64,000 bases of DNA from JACCTH01 sp050741915. GTDB lineage: Bacteria > Actinomycetota > Acidimicrobiia > Spongiisociales > ZC4RG35. The translations under genes and the position numbers were made by a program. The stretch is taken from positions 1 to 64,000 of the forward strand of contig JBOGEX010000089.1 of the NCBI GenBank assembly GCA_050741915.1, written 5' to 3'. Positions 10,256 through 19,265 of the stretch are shown here, piece by piece (positions within the stretch are counted from its first letter, which is position 1; every line of letters begins with the position of its first letter). The notes under the pieces are model-generated. The model searched no databases and was not told the origin of the DNA. It worked only from the letters and a program-made list of their open reading frames with translations.

Positions 10256-11229
10256 GGAGTTCCTTTGAGGAGCCTCACTACGGCTGCCACCGCCTCCTCG
10301 GGAGAACCCTCGAAAGTAAAGCCGGCGGCGTTGTGATGTCCACCGCCCCCGAGGACCGCTGCCACCGAACCGATGTCGACCAAACCTCGACTGCGAAGGC
10401 TGCCCTTGAAGACCCCCGGTCCGTGCTGTTTCAGAATCATCGCCGCATTGGCCTCTATCGGCAGCCGCACCAGATCTATCAGCGAATCGGTGTCGGCTAG
10501 GTCGATGCCAGCTTCCTCGAGATCGGTCTCAAAGAGCACTGACCAGACCAGCCCCACTTCGGGCACGAGCTGGGCTCGGGCCAACACAGCTGCCGCCGTC
10601 GGGAGATAACCGAAGGCAGTTTCCTCGTATACGTGCTGGCCTATCTCCTCCGGACGCGCTCCAAGCTCGACCAAACGGGCAGCCAGCCGCAGCGTGGCCG
10701 GACTGGTATTGGAGTACTGGAACCGGCCGGTGTCGGTGACGAGACCGGTGAGAAAGCAGGTGGCCACCCGGGCGTCGACCTTCCAGCCGATCGTCTCTAC
10801 GAGCTCGAAGGCGATTTCGGCGGTGGCTGCCGCCGTCGGGTCCACGAGGTTGACGTGACCGAAGCCGCCGGAGCCTGCGGCATGATGGTCTAGAACGATG
10901 AGGGTCTTCGCCGCCGCGGCATGCGGGGCGAGGTCGCCTAGACGCTCGATATTGCCGCTGTCGAAGGTCACCATGATCTCGGGCTCCGGTGGCACCTCCG
11001 AAAGGGGCACCAGGAGTTCGGTCGGAAGGAAGCGGTAGCTGGGCCCGAGCTCGAAGGGTGGGCCGAAGCTGGGGAGGACACTCCTCCCCGCCTCCTTCGC
11101 CGCCAGAGCCACTCCCAGCATGCTGCCGAGGGCATCGCCATCGGGGCCGATGTGACATGTCATCGCGATTGAGGGAGCTCCCCGCAAAAGGTTGGCGGCT
11201 GTCTCGAGTGCCCGGGGATCAACCGTCAT
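10252..11229 (-). CDS. nrnA: DHH/DHHA1 phosphoesterase, NrnA-like oligoribonuclease
   Basis: Proteins of this family degrade nanoRNAs or pAp and, in actinobacteria, c-di-AMP intermediates. Motifs in order are CHIGPDGDALGSMLG (I), VTFDSGNIERLGDL (II), VLDHHAAG (III) and GLVTDTGRFQYSNT (IV), with the DHHA1 motif LGGGGHHNAAGF at the C-terminus. The start is ATG 11229 (MTVDPRALETAANLL), 11 bases inside rbfA; longer readings have no family similarity. The first histidine of motif I is present although the usual DHPDGDA is HIGPDGDA. The product has 325 residues. Position between rbfA and truB is the standard arrangement. Confidence 0.93.
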   Translation of the reverse strand: MTVDPRALETAANLLRGAPSIAMTCHIGPDGDALGSMLGVALAAKEAGRSVLPSFGPPFELGPSYRFLPTELLVPLSEVPPEPEIMVTFDSGNIERLGDLAPHAAAAKTLIVLDHHAAGSGGFGHVNLVDPTAAATAEIAFELVETIGWKVDARVATCFLTGLVTDTGRFQYSNTSPATLRLAARLVELGARPEEIGQHVYEETAFGYLPTAAAVLARAQLVPEVGLVWSVLFETDLEEAGIDLADTDSLIDLVRLPIEANAAMILKQHGPGVFKGSLRSRGLVDIGSVAAVLGGGGHHNAAGFTFEGSPEEAVAAVVRLLKGTP

Positions 11230-11572
11230 GCTGTTCCAGCTCGCGCAATAACGCATCGATCCTCTCCCCCTGCAGGACTCCCTGATCCTGACGAAACTCG
11301 AGGGTGGGGGTGTACTTGGTGTGAATCTGACGCCCCATTGCCGCCCGCAACCGGGGAGCGGCCGCGGTGAGGCCTCTGATGGTTTCGTCGAGGTGATCCT
11401 GATCGAGAGCCGAGACATAAACAATCGCTCGCCTCATGTCGGGAGCGACATCGACACCGGTGATCGTCACCATCCCCAAGCGAGGATCGGCGAGCTCTTC
11501 TACCTCCTCGGCCAGCACCTCCTGGATGATGGCGTTGATTCGACGTGTCCGGGGAAACGACGGCTTGCTCAT
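11219..11572 (-). CDS. rbfA: Ribosome-binding factor A
   Basis: RbfA is a KH-fold assembly factor that binds the 30S subunit and helps 16S maturation. The 117-residue product begins MSKPSFPRTRRINAIIQEVL and contains EVEELADPRLGMVTITGVDV and AIVYVSALD; the C-terminal part has TPTLEFRQD. ATG 11572 fits the family N-terminus; an upstream GTG-type start (11608) would add residues without homology. It begins two bases after the DUF503 stop and overlaps nrnA. Confidence 0.95.
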   Translation of the reverse strand: MSKPSFPRTRRINAIIQEVLAEEVEELADPRLGMVTITGVDVAPDMRRAIVYVSALDQDHLDETIRGLTAAAPRLRAAMGRQIHTKYTPTLEFRQDQGVLQGERIDALLRELEQHDG

Positions 11573-11574
11573 GG

Positions 11575-11862
11575 CTAGTCCTCCGAGTAGTAGACGGCCA
11601 CCTCGCACACCTCAACCTCGAGGTTGTCCTCAACGTAGCGTCGCACTCCGTCAACTTGGGACTCGAGCCGAGTGGCGTCGGCCGCCACCAACGCTACCCC
11701 CACGACCGATCGCTGCCAGGAATTCTGATACCCGACCTCGGCCACGCTCACCGAGAGCCGGCGACGGAGCCCTTCGACGATCGGCCGGAGAACGGCCCGC
11801 TTCTCTTTCAGTGAGCCGCAGTTGGGGAGGAAGAGTTCGAAGCGAAGGGCAGCAGCCCGCAT
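11575..11862 (-). CDS. DUF503 family protein (YlxP-like)
   Basis: This is a 95-residue small protein starting [20 protein letters not shown]. The family core KEKRAVLRPIVEGLRRRL and SVAEVGYQNSWQRSVVGVAL is clear. DUF503 proteins have a ferredoxin-like fold and are nearly always encoded between infB and rbfA; a role in ribosome assembly is presumed from that context and not shown here. ATG 11862 overlaps the infB stop (TGATG), so it is translationally coupled. Confidence 0.92.
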   Translation of the reverse strand: MRAAALRFELFLPNCGSLKEKRAVLRPIVEGLRRRLSVSVAEVGYQNSWQRSVVGVALVAADATRLESQVDGVRRYVEDNLEVEVCEVAVYYSED

Positions 11863-13841
11863 CAGATGCGAGCGACCTCTTGAACCTGGTAGGCCTCGAT
11901 GGTGTCGCCCTCTTTGACATCGTTGAAACCGGCGAGCCCGATGCCACATTCGAAACCAGAGGAAACGGCCCGCACGTCGTCCTTGAAGCGTCGCAACGAC
12001 CCGATGACGCCGTCAAACACCACCACTCCATCGCGCAGGAGCCGCGCCTTGGAGTTGCGGATCATCTCCCCTTCGGTGACATAACAACCGGCGATTGTTC
12101 CCAGGCGTGGCACTTTGAAGAGGGCACGAACTTCGGCGCTCCCTAGGACCACCTCCACCTCGTCAGGAGCGAGCCTCCCGACCAGCATTGCCTCCAACTC
12201 CTCGAGCAGTTCGTAGATGATCCCGTAGGTGCGGATCTCTATCGCCTTCTCCTCGGCCAAACGACGGGTCTTGCCATCGGGGCGAACGTTGAAGCCGATG
12301 ATCACTGCCTCCGTAACCTCGGCCAGCTTGACATCGTTCTCGTTGATGCCACCGATGGCTCCGTGCATGATCTCGATCCGGCCACCTTCGCGCTTTATCT
12401 TTCCGAGCGACTCGCGCAAAGCCTCGAGGGAACCGTGGGCATCGGCTTTGAGGATCACCCGCAACTCGGCTTCCTCGGCCCGTAGCTGTTCGAGAAGGTT
12501 GGCGAGACGCTCTCGAGCAGTGGCAGGAGTGTTCAACGTCGCGTCGCGATCGGCGTCGGCGCGTTGCTGGGCCTTGGAGCGGGCCTCTCGTTCGTTCGCT
12601 AGTACCTCGAACGAATCGCCTGCGGTGGGAATCTCGTCCCAACCCATGATCAGAACGGGAGCCGAAGGCTCTGCCTCCTTCTGACGATTGCCGCCCCAAT
12701 CAAGCATCGCCCGTACCCGTCCGGCTGTGCGTCCGGCGACGAAAGAATCGCCGGTGTGAAGCGTTCCCCTTTGCACGATCACCGTGGCCGTTGGTCCCAT
12801 TCCCGGGTCGAGCTGAGACTCGATCACGACCCCGGAGGCGGCCGGCTTAGAGTTGGCACGAAAGTTTTCCAGCTGGGCAATGAGATCGATCAACTCCAGA
12901 AGATGATCGACGCCCTGTCCGGTGACCGCCGACACCTCGACCACCGGGATGTCGCCACCCAGGTCTTCGGTGATCACCTCATATTCGGTGAGCATGGTCC
13001 GGACCCGCAACGGATCTGCTTCGGGGAGATCGACCTTGTTGATCGCCACGATCATCTTGACCCCGGCGGCGCGGGTGTGGCTGATCGCTTCGACAGTTTG
13101 TGGCATGACCCCATCGTTGGCCGCCACCACTAAGACGACGATGTCGGTGATCTCCGCTCCGCGGGCCCGGAGGGCGGTGAAAGCCTCGTGCCCAGGCGTA
13201 TCGATAAAGGTGATAGGACGGTCGCCGACCTGAACCTGGTACGCACCGATGTGTTGGGTGATGCCTCCCTGTTCGCCGGCGACGACGTTGCTCTTGCGGA
13301 TGGTGTCGAGGAGCGTGGTCTTGCCGTGGTCGACGTGGCCCATGATGGTAACCACCGGGGGGCGCGGGCCCAGGTCAGATTCCAGGTCGTCGAAAGTAGG
13401 ACGGGCCGTCACCTTCGGAGTGGGTGGAGGCAGGGCCTCGACCTCGACGATGGCGGCGAACTGCTCGGCGACCGATTCGAGATGCTCCAGAGGCATCGGC
13501 GCCCCCGCCCCGATTAGGACTCCCCGGCTCATCAGCGCCTTCACCAACTCGGCGGGCGACTCCCCCAACGCTTCGGCAACCTGGGTCACGGAGGGATTCG
13601 CTGGGACCGAGACCAGGCGCATCTCTAGTTGCGGCTGTGGCTCGGGTTCGGGCTCCTGCTCGGGTTCGGGCTCTGGGGCGTTGGCTTCGCCGATCGCCAG
13701 GCGAACGAGGTCGGCTTCAGTTTCTTCGATGCTGGAGGAGGCGGTCTTGGCTTTGATCCCCAACCCGTGTGCCTGATCGAGAATGTCTTTGGACTCAAGG
13801 CCCAGCTCGCGAGCGAGCTCGTAGATGCGGACCTTCGCCAC
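11862..13841 (-). CDS. infB: Translation initiation factor IF-2, short form
   Basis: This GTPase delivers fMet-tRNA to the 30S subunit and drives subunit joining. N-terminal IF2N ([20 protein letters not shown]) is followed by a brief Glu-Pro repeat (residues 56-71), a second IF2N-like segment, then G1 GHVDHGKTT at about 168-176, DTPGHEAF (G3) and NKVD (G4). C-terminal domains include [13 protein letters not shown] and GFECGIGL. At 659 residues it is much shorter than typical actinobacterial IF-2 (often 900-1000), because the Gly/Ala/Pro-rich linker is almost absent. No ylxR lies between nusA and infB. Confidence 0.97.
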   Translation of the reverse strand: MAKVRIYELARELGLESKDILDQAHGLGIKAKTASSSIEETEADLVRLAIGEANAPEPEPEQEPEPEPQPQLEMRLVSVPANPSVTQVAEALGESPAELVKALMSRGVLIGAGAPMPLEHLESVAEQFAAIVEVEALPPPTPKVTARPTFDDLESDLGPRPPVVTIMGHVDHGKTTLLDTIRKSNVVAGEQGGITQHIGAYQVQVGDRPITFIDTPGHEAFTALRARGAEITDIVVLVVAANDGVMPQTVEAISHTRAAGVKMIVAINKVDLPEADPLRVRTMLTEYEVITEDLGGDIPVVEVSAVTGQGVDHLLELIDLIAQLENFRANSKPAASGVVIESQLDPGMGPTATVIVQRGTLHTGDSFVAGRTAGRVRAMLDWGGNRQKEAEPSAPVLIMGWDEIPTAGDSFEVLANEREARSKAQQRADADRDATLNTPATARERLANLLEQLRAEEAELRVILKADAHGSLEALRESLGKIKREGGRIEIMHGAIGGINENDVKLAEVTEAVIIGFNVRPDGKTRRLAEEKAIEIRTYGIIYELLEELEAMLVGRLAPDEVEVVLGSAEVRALFKVPRLGTIAGCYVTEGEMIRNSKARLLRDGVVVFDGVIGSLRRFKDDVRAVSSGFECGIGLAGFNDVKEGDTIEAYQVQEVARI

Positions 13842-15008
13842 CTACTGGACCCTTTCTGCTGCCTCTGTGTCCTCGGCCCCCTCCTCGACTGGCTCGGTCT
13901 CCTCGGCCGACCCTGCGGCAGCCTTGGGTTGGCCGGCGGCCTCGGGTTGGGCGGCGGCCTCGGGTTGGGCGGCGGCCTCGGGTTGGGCGGCGGCCTCGGG
14001 TTCGGCCTCGCTGTCATTTGTAGAGACCGGCTCCTCCACCATGGGACGGTCGGAGCGGATGTCGACCTTGTAGCCGGAAAGCCGGGCCGCGAGCCGGGCA
14101 TTCTGCCCCTCTTTGCCGATGGCGAGGGAAAGCTGGTGATCACTGACGATCACTTCGGCCACCTTGGCTTCATCGTCGACTTTGACCTCTTTCACCTTGG
14201 CAGGCCCAAGCGCCTCGGCAATGAACTGGCTGGTGTTCTCCCGCCACTGCACGACGTCAACCTTCTCACCCCGAAGCTCGTTCACCACCTGACGAACACG
14301 GGATCCGCGCGCCCCGACACACGCCCCCTTGGGGTCGACGTTGGAGTCATGGGAAACAACTGCGATCTTGGTGCGATGGCCCGGCTCACGGGCGATGGCC
14401 ACGATTTCGACCGTTCCATCCGCCAGTTCGGGGACCTCGAGCTCGAGGAGCCGTCGTACCAGATCGGGGTGGCTGCGGCTGACAACGATTTGGGGCCCTT
14501 TGGTTTCGTTGCGAACTTCGAGGATCAGCGCCTTGACCCGGTTGCCCCGATCGAGCCGCTCGTAAGGAATCCGTTCCGACCCAGGAAGGATGGCCTCGGC
14601 ATCGCCCAAGTCGAGGATCGTGAAGCGACCATCGACCTGCTGCACGATGGCCGTCACGAGGTCGCCTTCCCGGCCGGCATAGACATCGAAGACCTGCTCC
14701 CGCTTGGCATCGCGCAGCTTCTGCTGGATGACTTGCTTGGCGGTCTGGGCAGCAATTCGTCCGAAGTCAGCAGGGGTGTCTTCCCACTCCCGGGTAACGT
14801 TGCCGTCGTCGTCCAGCTCCTGGGCATAGACAGTGATGTCCCCATCGTCGGCATCGATGGTGACCCGCGCCTCTTCGGCAGCTCCTGGGCTCCGCTTGTA
14901 GGCGGAGACGAGAGCGTTGGCGATGGCATCGAGGATGGTGTCGACCGTGACGCCACGCTCGCGAGCGAGCAAGTCGAGGGCCTCCAGAACTGGAGCGTCG
15001 ATCTTCAT
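13842..15008 (-). CDS. nusA: Transcription termination/antitermination factor NusA
   Basis: NusA binds RNA polymerase and RNA to modulate pausing, termination and antitermination. Start ATG 15008 gives MKIDAPVLEALDLLARERGV, the usual N-terminus. The S1 domain (REGDLVTAIVQQVDGRFTIL) precedes two KH domains (KGACVGARGSRVRQVVNELRGE and LSLAIGKEGQNARLAARLSG). After KH2 comes an acidic, low-complexity tail with QPEAAA repeats encoded by an 18-base tandem repeat. The product has 388 residues. ATG overlaps the rimP stop (ATGA). The infB start follows the NusA stop directly. Confidence 0.96.
   Translation of the reverse strand: MKIDAPVLEALDLLARERGVTVDTILDAIANALVSAYKRSPGAAEEARVTIDADDGDITVYAQELDDDGNVTREWEDTPADFGRIAAQTAKQVIQQKLRDAKREQVFDVYAGREGDLVTAIVQQVDGRFTILDLGDAEAILPGSERIPYERLDRGNRVKALILEVRNETKGPQIVVSRSHPDLVRRLLELEVPELADGTVEIVAIAREPGHRTKIAVVSHDSNVDPKGACVGARGSRVRQVVNELRGEKVDVVQWRENTSQFIAEALGPAKVKEVKVDDEAKVAEVIVSDHQLSLAIGKEGQNARLAARLSGYKVDIRSDRPMVEEPVSTNDSEAEPEAAAQPEAAAQPEAAAQPEAAGQPKAAAGSAEETEPVEEGAEDTEAAERVQ
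13927..13998. repeat. Four 18-bp tandem repeats inside the nusA 3' end
   Basis: The units at 13927-13944, 13945-13962, 13963-13980 and 13981-13998 have the consensus ggttgggcggcggcctcg; only the first differs, by one base. They encode the QPEAAA repeats of the NusA tail, so changes in copy number stay in frame. Near-identity of units points to recent slippage. Confidence 0.9.
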
Positions 15009-15502
15009 GACGAACTCCGCGCCTTCTGCCCGGGCTTGGCCGGCTTCTCCCAAATGAAGACCGTCCGAGCGGACACCACCTCCGAAAGCACGATCGACAC
15101 CGGACCTTGGTCGGTGGTAACGGTGAGATCGTCCTCACCGACTCGGGTTAGCGATCCCCGCCGGGTTCCGGCCTCGGTTTTTACGATGACCTCACGGCCC
15201 AGGGACTTTTGGAAATGGCGAGGACGGGTCAGCATGCGCTCGAGGCCCGGTGAGGTCACCTCCAACTGATACGGACCAGCGAGATCGGAGCCCTCTTCCA
15301 GGTTGTCGAGCAAACGGGAGAGGCCTCGCGAAACCTCCGAAATGCGGTTCAAGTCGACTTTTTCGGTCTCGGAATCGATGACCACCCGCAGCGTCCGGGC
15401 GCGCCCGCGGCCAATCAGCTCGAGGTCATCGAGCTCGAGCCGCTCGGCGGCCAAATACGGCTCCACCGCATCCCAAACCGCCCGTAGCACCTGGCTTTCC
15501 AT
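15005..15502 (-). CDS. rimP: Ribosome maturation factor RimP
   Basis: RimP assists 30S assembly. Start ATG 15502 gives MESQVLRAVWDAVEPYLAAE. The N-terminal alpha/beta domain contains LELDDLELIGRGRARTLRVVID and KVDLNRISEVSRGLSRLLD, followed by YQLEVTSPGLERMLTRPRHF, which is the strongest family signature. The C-terminal SH3-like domain (GTRRGSLTRVGEDDLTV) is present. A GTG a few codons upstream is an alternative start. This is the first gene of the rimP-nusA-infB operon, just after the serC terminator. Confidence 0.95.
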   Translation of the reverse strand: MESQVLRAVWDAVEPYLAAERLELDDLELIGRGRARTLRVVIDSETEKVDLNRISEVSRGLSRLLDNLEEGSDLAGPYQLEVTSPGLERMLTRPRHFQKSLGREVIVKTEAGTRRGSLTRVGEDDLTVTTDQGPVSIVLSEVVSARTVFIWEKPAKPGQKARSSS

Positions 15503-15530
15503 CACCCGCACGACGTTCCTTTCACACAAC

Positions 15531-15555
15531 AAAAAGGTGGGCAGGGCGCCCACCT
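15531..15555 (-). terminator. Intrinsic terminator after serC, upstream of rimP
   Basis: On the minus strand AGGTGGGC pairs with GCCCACCT (8 bp, 5-base loop) and is followed by TTTTT. It lies 33 bases after the serC stop and 29 bases before the rimP start. It most likely ends serC. Because it sits in the rimP leader it could also act as an attenuator for the nusA operon, as NusA-responsive leaders are known elsewhere. Confidence 0.75.
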
Positions 15556-15587
15556 CTCCTGAAAGCGTCCTTAACTTGGCTCCGGAA

Positions 15588-16670
15588 TTATAACGCTCGG
15601 TGGCTCCTTGCGAATTCCTCCATGAACTCGCTGAGAGCCGTGACTGAGTCCATCGGCAAAGCCGCGTAGAGGCTCGCCCGGCAGCCGCCGACGCTGCGAT
15701 GACCCTTGAGGCCGATCATGTGCCGTGCCTCGGCTTCCTTGAGGAAAAGACTCTCGAGGGATGGGTCGCCCAGGCGAAAGACCACGTTCGTGTGGGAGCG
15801 AACACTGCGCTCGACGGGGTTCTCGTAAAAACCCTCACTCCCATCGATTGTCTGATAAAGGCGCCTGGCTTTCTCCGCCGCTTGCTTTTCTGAGGCCCGC
15901 ACTCCGCCGGCGGTGTGCATACGTCTCAGCACCTTTCCCATCAGATAGATCGGGAACATCGGGGGCGTATTGCCCAACGAGTTCATTTTGGCGTGCCAGT
16001 CATAACGCAGATATGACCCGAGGTCCTGGCGCGCCTTTTCGAGCGCGCTCTGCCGGACGTAAACGACCGCCATCCCGGCGGGGGCAAGGTTCTTCTGCAC
16101 TCCGCCATAGACCAGATCGAAGAGATCCCAATCGATCGGTCGTGACAGGTAGTCGCTCGACATGTCGCCCACCAACGGGATGTCGGGTCGGGGGAAATCG
16201 ACCATGCGAATCCCGCCGATGGTTTCGTTGGAGGTGACGTGGAGGTAGCGGGTCCCGGGCCTGATATCGGGTGTCTCCTCGGGCATGGTGGTGTAACCCG
16301 ACTCCTTGCCATCCCATGCTGCATAAACCTCACCGTGGGGTTGGGCGTCCTCGAGTGCTCGCGCCCCCCATGATCCGGACACCACATACGCCCCCATCTC
16401 CTGTGGCTGGAGAAGATTGAGCGCCACCATGCCGAACTGCAGAGTGGCGCCACCTTGGACGAAGAGCACTTCGAACTCCTTCGGAGCCTCCGCTACCTCA
16501 CGGGCCAACTGCAGGGCCTCGTCGTGAACCGCTTCGTACTCGGGGGATCGATGCGACATCTCGAGAATCGACATCCCGGTCCCGGCGAAGTCCAAGAACT
16601 CGGCCTTGGCTTCTTCGAGGACTTCGAGGGGAAGGGTGCAGGGACCGGCTCCGAAGTTGTGTGCTCTCAT
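15588..16670 (-). CDS. serC: Phosphoserine aminotransferase
   Basis: SerC is a PLP-dependent class V aminotransferase of serine (and pyridoxine) synthesis, converting 3-phosphohydroxypyruvate to phosphoserine. Motifs seen are FGAGPCTLPLEVLEEA, ILEMSHRSPEY, FVQGGATLQF, VTSNETIGGI, GDMSSDYLSRPIDW and YGGVQKNLAPAG with the PLP lysine. The C-terminal KGHRSVGGCRASLYAALP is diagnostic. The protein has 360 residues. ATG 16670 is preferred; a GTG directly before it is possible. Its 5' flank carries a dispersed repeat (16684-16732), beyond which fdhD runs in the opposite direction. Confidence 0.96.
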   Translation of the reverse strand: MRAHNFGAGPCTLPLEVLEEAKAEFLDFAGTGMSILEMSHRSPEYEAVHDEALQLAREVAEAPKEFEVLFVQGGATLQFGMVALNLLQPQEMGAYVVSGSWGARALEDAQPHGEVYAAWDGKESGYTTMPEETPDIRPGTRYLHVTSNETIGGIRMVDFPRPDIPLVGDMSSDYLSRPIDWDLFDLVYGGVQKNLAPAGMAVVYVRQSALEKARQDLGSYLRYDWHAKMNSLGNTPPMFPIYLMGKVLRRMHTAGGVRASEKQAAEKARRLYQTIDGSEGFYENPVERSVRSHTNVVFRLGDPSLESLFLKEAEARHMIGLKGHRSVGGCRASLYAALPMDSVTALSEFMEEFARSHRAL

Positions 16671-16683
16671 CACCTATTTCTCT

Positions 16684-16732
16684 CGTTCTCTGGGCTGTAG
16701 ACGTTGTTGGACAGCGTCTACAACCCTGGGTT
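16684..16732 (+). repeat. Dispersed 49-base repeat, family B, copy 1
   Basis: This 49-base element begins cgttctctgggctgtagacg and ends tctacaaccctgggtt, with an internal stem (tgtagacg with cgtctaca). The reverse complement of 47771-47819 matches it over its full length, with differences only near the centre. It fills the gap between the divergent serC and fdhD starts, 13 bases from the serC ATG, and must overlap their promoter region. Confidence 0.8.
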
Positions 16733-16759
16733 GGAATAACTGCCATCATTCTGGCGCAA

Positions 16760-17575
16760 ATGCCGGAGCCGGCGACGTCGGTCGAAGTCATTCGAGTCGA
16801 AGAGGGCAGCCGGCCAGTCCGCGCCATCGATCGATTGGCGACAGAAGAGCCGATCGAGATTCGGCTCGAGGGGACGCCATTGGCCGTCTTGATGAGGACA
16901 CCAGGCCAGGAGAAGGAGTTGATCCTCGGGTTCGCCATCACCGAAGGGATCGTGCTCTCGCCCGGCGAGGTGGACACCGTCCTCGATCTCGGAGACGGCG
17001 ATCGCTACCGGTTGGTCCTGGCCGAGGGCGTCAAGGTCGACCCCGAGCAATTCCGCCGCAACGCCTACACCACTTCGAGCTGCGGGGTTTGTGGCAAGGC
17101 GTCGATCGACGCCGTCCGGATCGCCGCCCGACCGCTCCCCCGCGGGCCGCAGATCACCCTTGAGGGGCTTCTGGCGCTCCCCAAGCTTCTGGCCGAAGCG
17201 CAACCGACCTTCGCCGCCACCGGCGGCCTCCATGGCGCGGCCATCTTTTCTGGCGCCGGTGAGTTGCTGGCGGCCGCCGAGGATGTGGGACGTCACAACG
17301 CCACCGACAAGGCGATCGGGAAACTGGCCCGCCACAGGTGGCCGCTCGGGGAAGTGACCCTGATGGTTTCGGGTCGGATCTCCTTCGAGATCGCTCAGAA
17401 GGCGGCCGTGGCCGGGATCCCCGTAGTGGGCGGAGTCTCGGCGGCGTCTTCGCTGGCAGTAGACCTGGCCACGGAGGTGGGGATGACGCTGGCCGGGTTT
17501 GTCCGAGACCGCGGTCTCGTCATCTACTCGGGTAAGGAACGGCTAGGCGAGGAGTTCGGCCAGGCGATCCAGTAG
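16760..17575 (+). CDS. fdhD: Formate dehydrogenase accessory sulfurtransferase FdhD
   Basis: FdhD transfers sulfur from a cysteine desulfurase to the molybdenum cofactor of formate dehydrogenase-type enzymes. The product has the essential loop SSCGVCGK with Cys108 and Cys111, preceded by LMRTPGQEKELILGFAITEG and followed by GGLHGAAIF, AEDVGRHNATDKAIG and SGRISFEIAQKAAVAGIPV. Start ATG 16760 gives a 271-residue protein; a longer reading would run through the repeat. No Shine-Dalgarno site is obvious. Its 3' end overlaps the proS 3' end by 33 bases. The only Mo-enzyme in the window is at 48257-50278. Confidence 0.94.
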   Translation: MPEPATSVEVIRVEEGSRPVRAIDRLATEEPIEIRLEGTPLAVLMRTPGQEKELILGFAITEGIVLSPGEVDTVLDLGDGDRYRLVLAEGVKVDPEQFRRNAYTTSSCGVCGKASIDAVRIAARPLPRGPQITLEGLLALPKLLAEAQPTFAATGGLHGAAIFSGAGELLAAAEDVGRHNATDKAIGKLARHRWPLGEVTLMVSGRISFEIAQKAAVAGIPVVGGVSAASSLAVDLATEVGMTLAGFVRDRGLVIYSGKERLGEEFGQAIQ

Positions 17576-19246
17576 CGAGGCCAGTTCGACCTCCTCCGTG
17601 GCGAGACCTCGGCGAGTGGTGAGCTCGGCTGTTCCGGCCGCGAGCCCCTTGGGACCGATAGTCACCCGCAAGGGAATCCCGATCAGCTCGGCATCGGCGA
17701 ACTTGACCCCGGGCCGCTCGGAGCGGTCGTCGAGGATTACTTCGACCCCGCGCTTGACCAACACCTCGTAGAGAGCTTCGCCGGCGTCCATCGTGTCAGG
17801 ATCGTCGACCCTGAGCACCGTGACTACCACTTGATAGGGGGCCACCGAAGTTGGCCATACGATTCCCCGCTCATCGTGGTTGGCTTCCACCACAGCAGCC
17901 AGCGCCCGCTCGAGCCCGATGCCATAGGAACCCATCACAATGGGGAGAGATTGGCCATCCTCGTCTTGAACCAGAGCACCCATCACCTCTGAGTACATGG
18001 TCCCCAGCTTGAAGATGTGGCCGACCTCGATACCCTTCCACACCTCGAGCGGTGAGCCGCAGCGGATACAGGGCTCGCCCGCCTTGGTGGTTCTCAAGCT
18101 CGCCCATTTGCCGACTTCGATGTCGCGGGCGACATCCACTCCCCGATAATGAAAGTCATCTTCATTGGCTCCGGTGACCAGATGAGTGCGACCCGAAAGC
18201 TCATTGTCGGCGATGATCGGAAACCCGGTGACCGCGACCCCGCCCAGGCTTCCGGGATCGGCACCGAGTGCGGCCCTGATCTCTTCGGCTGTCGCCGGGC
18301 GCACATTGGTTGCCCCGGTGGCGTCGACCAGCTTCTGCTCCAGCAGCTCGTGATCACCTCGCACCAGGACGAGACTGAGGGCGCCGTCGAGGAGATAGAC
18401 CAGAGTCTTGATCTGTCGATCGGGCGAGGCGACCTCGGGAAAGCCGGAGGCGAGGGCGGCGATGGTCTTGATCCCCGGCGTCGGGAACCGTTCGAGACTC
18501 GCCTTCTCGGCGGGATCGGAAACGGGCGCTAAAGCCGACACGGCGCGTTCCAGGTTGGCTCGGTAGTCACAGTTGGAGCAGCTGACGATCCAGTCCTCTC
18601 CCGCCGGACTGCGGACGATGAACTCGACGGACTTGCTTCCGCCCATCGCCCCTGAGGAAGCCTCGACGTCAATTGCATCTAGTCCCATCGCCCCGAACAT
18701 GCGCCGGTAGGCGCCGTGATGAAGGTCGAAAGCAGTGTCGAGGCCGGCGGTGTCGATGTCGAGCGAGTACGAGTCCTTCATCGTGAACTCGCGCACCCGG
18801 AGAAGTCCGGCCTTGGGACGGGGCTCGTCTCGAAACTTGGTTTGGATCTGATACCAGATCTGAGGGAGGTCTCGATATGAGTGAACCTCGGTGGCGAGCT
18901 GGGCGAAGACCTCCTCATGGGTCATGCCGAGCACGTTGTCGGCCCCCTTGCGATCGACCAAGCGGAACAGCTCGTCTCCCATGACCTCCCAACGACCCGA
19001 GCGTTTCCAGAGCTCGCCGGGATGGAGGGCGGGAAGATGAAACTGTTGACCGCCGATGGCGTCCATCTCCCGGCGGATGATTCCTCCGATCTTCGCGCGC
19101 ACTTTCTGACCCAGTGGCAGCATCGAGTAATGGCCGGCCGACAGCGGGCGGACGAAACCCCCTCTGATGAGCAGCCGGTGAGAGGCGGCCTCGGCCTCCG
19201 TAGGGTCGTCGCGCAGCGTGGGAATGAACGCCTGGGACCAACGCAT
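17543..19246 (-). CDS. proS: Prolyl-tRNA synthetase, bacterial type with editing domain
   Basis: This class II synthetase charges tRNA(Pro). Start ATG 19246 gives MRWSQAFIPTLRDDPTEAEA and 567 residues, the size of the bacterial-type enzyme that has an insertion (editing) domain between motifs 2 and 3. Motif 2 appears as FRDEPRPKAGLLRVREFTMKD and motif 3 as GSYGIGLERALAAVVEA. The anticodon-binding domain ends the protein (VEVILDDRSERPGVKFADAELIG). It follows ispG closely (19 bases) and converges on fdhD with overlapping 3' ends. Readings that extend to 19456 enter ispG. Confidence 0.96.
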   Translation of the reverse strand: MRWSQAFIPTLRDDPTEAEAASHRLLIRGGFVRPLSAGHYSMLPLGQKVRAKIGGIIRREMDAIGGQQFHLPALHPGELWKRSGRWEVMGDELFRLVDRKGADNVLGMTHEEVFAQLATEVHSYRDLPQIWYQIQTKFRDEPRPKAGLLRVREFTMKDSYSLDIDTAGLDTAFDLHHGAYRRMFGAMGLDAIDVEASSGAMGGSKSVEFIVRSPAGEDWIVSCSNCDYRANLERAVSALAPVSDPAEKASLERFPTPGIKTIAALASGFPEVASPDRQIKTLVYLLDGALSLVLVRGDHELLEQKLVDATGATNVRPATAEEIRAALGADPGSLGGVAVTGFPIIADNELSGRTHLVTGANEDDFHYRGVDVARDIEVGKWASLRTTKAGEPCIRCGSPLEVWKGIEVGHIFKLGTMYSEVMGALVQDEDGQSLPIVMGSYGIGLERALAAVVEANHDERGIVWPTSVAPYQVVVTVLRVDDPDTMDAGEALYEVLVKRGVEVILDDRSERPGVKFADAELIGIPLRVTIGPKGLAAGTAELTTRRGLATEEVELASLLDRLAELLA

Positions 19247-19265
19247 CGCAGCGGGAGGGTACCGA

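Noticed and set aside
13927..13998. Possible CRISPR array
   Set aside because: The repeats are contiguous 18-mers without spacers and lie in frame within nusA.
13629..15269. 546-codon plus-strand ORF
   Set aside because: It is antisense to infB and nusA, Leu/Gly-rich from the reversed repeats, and has no family motif.
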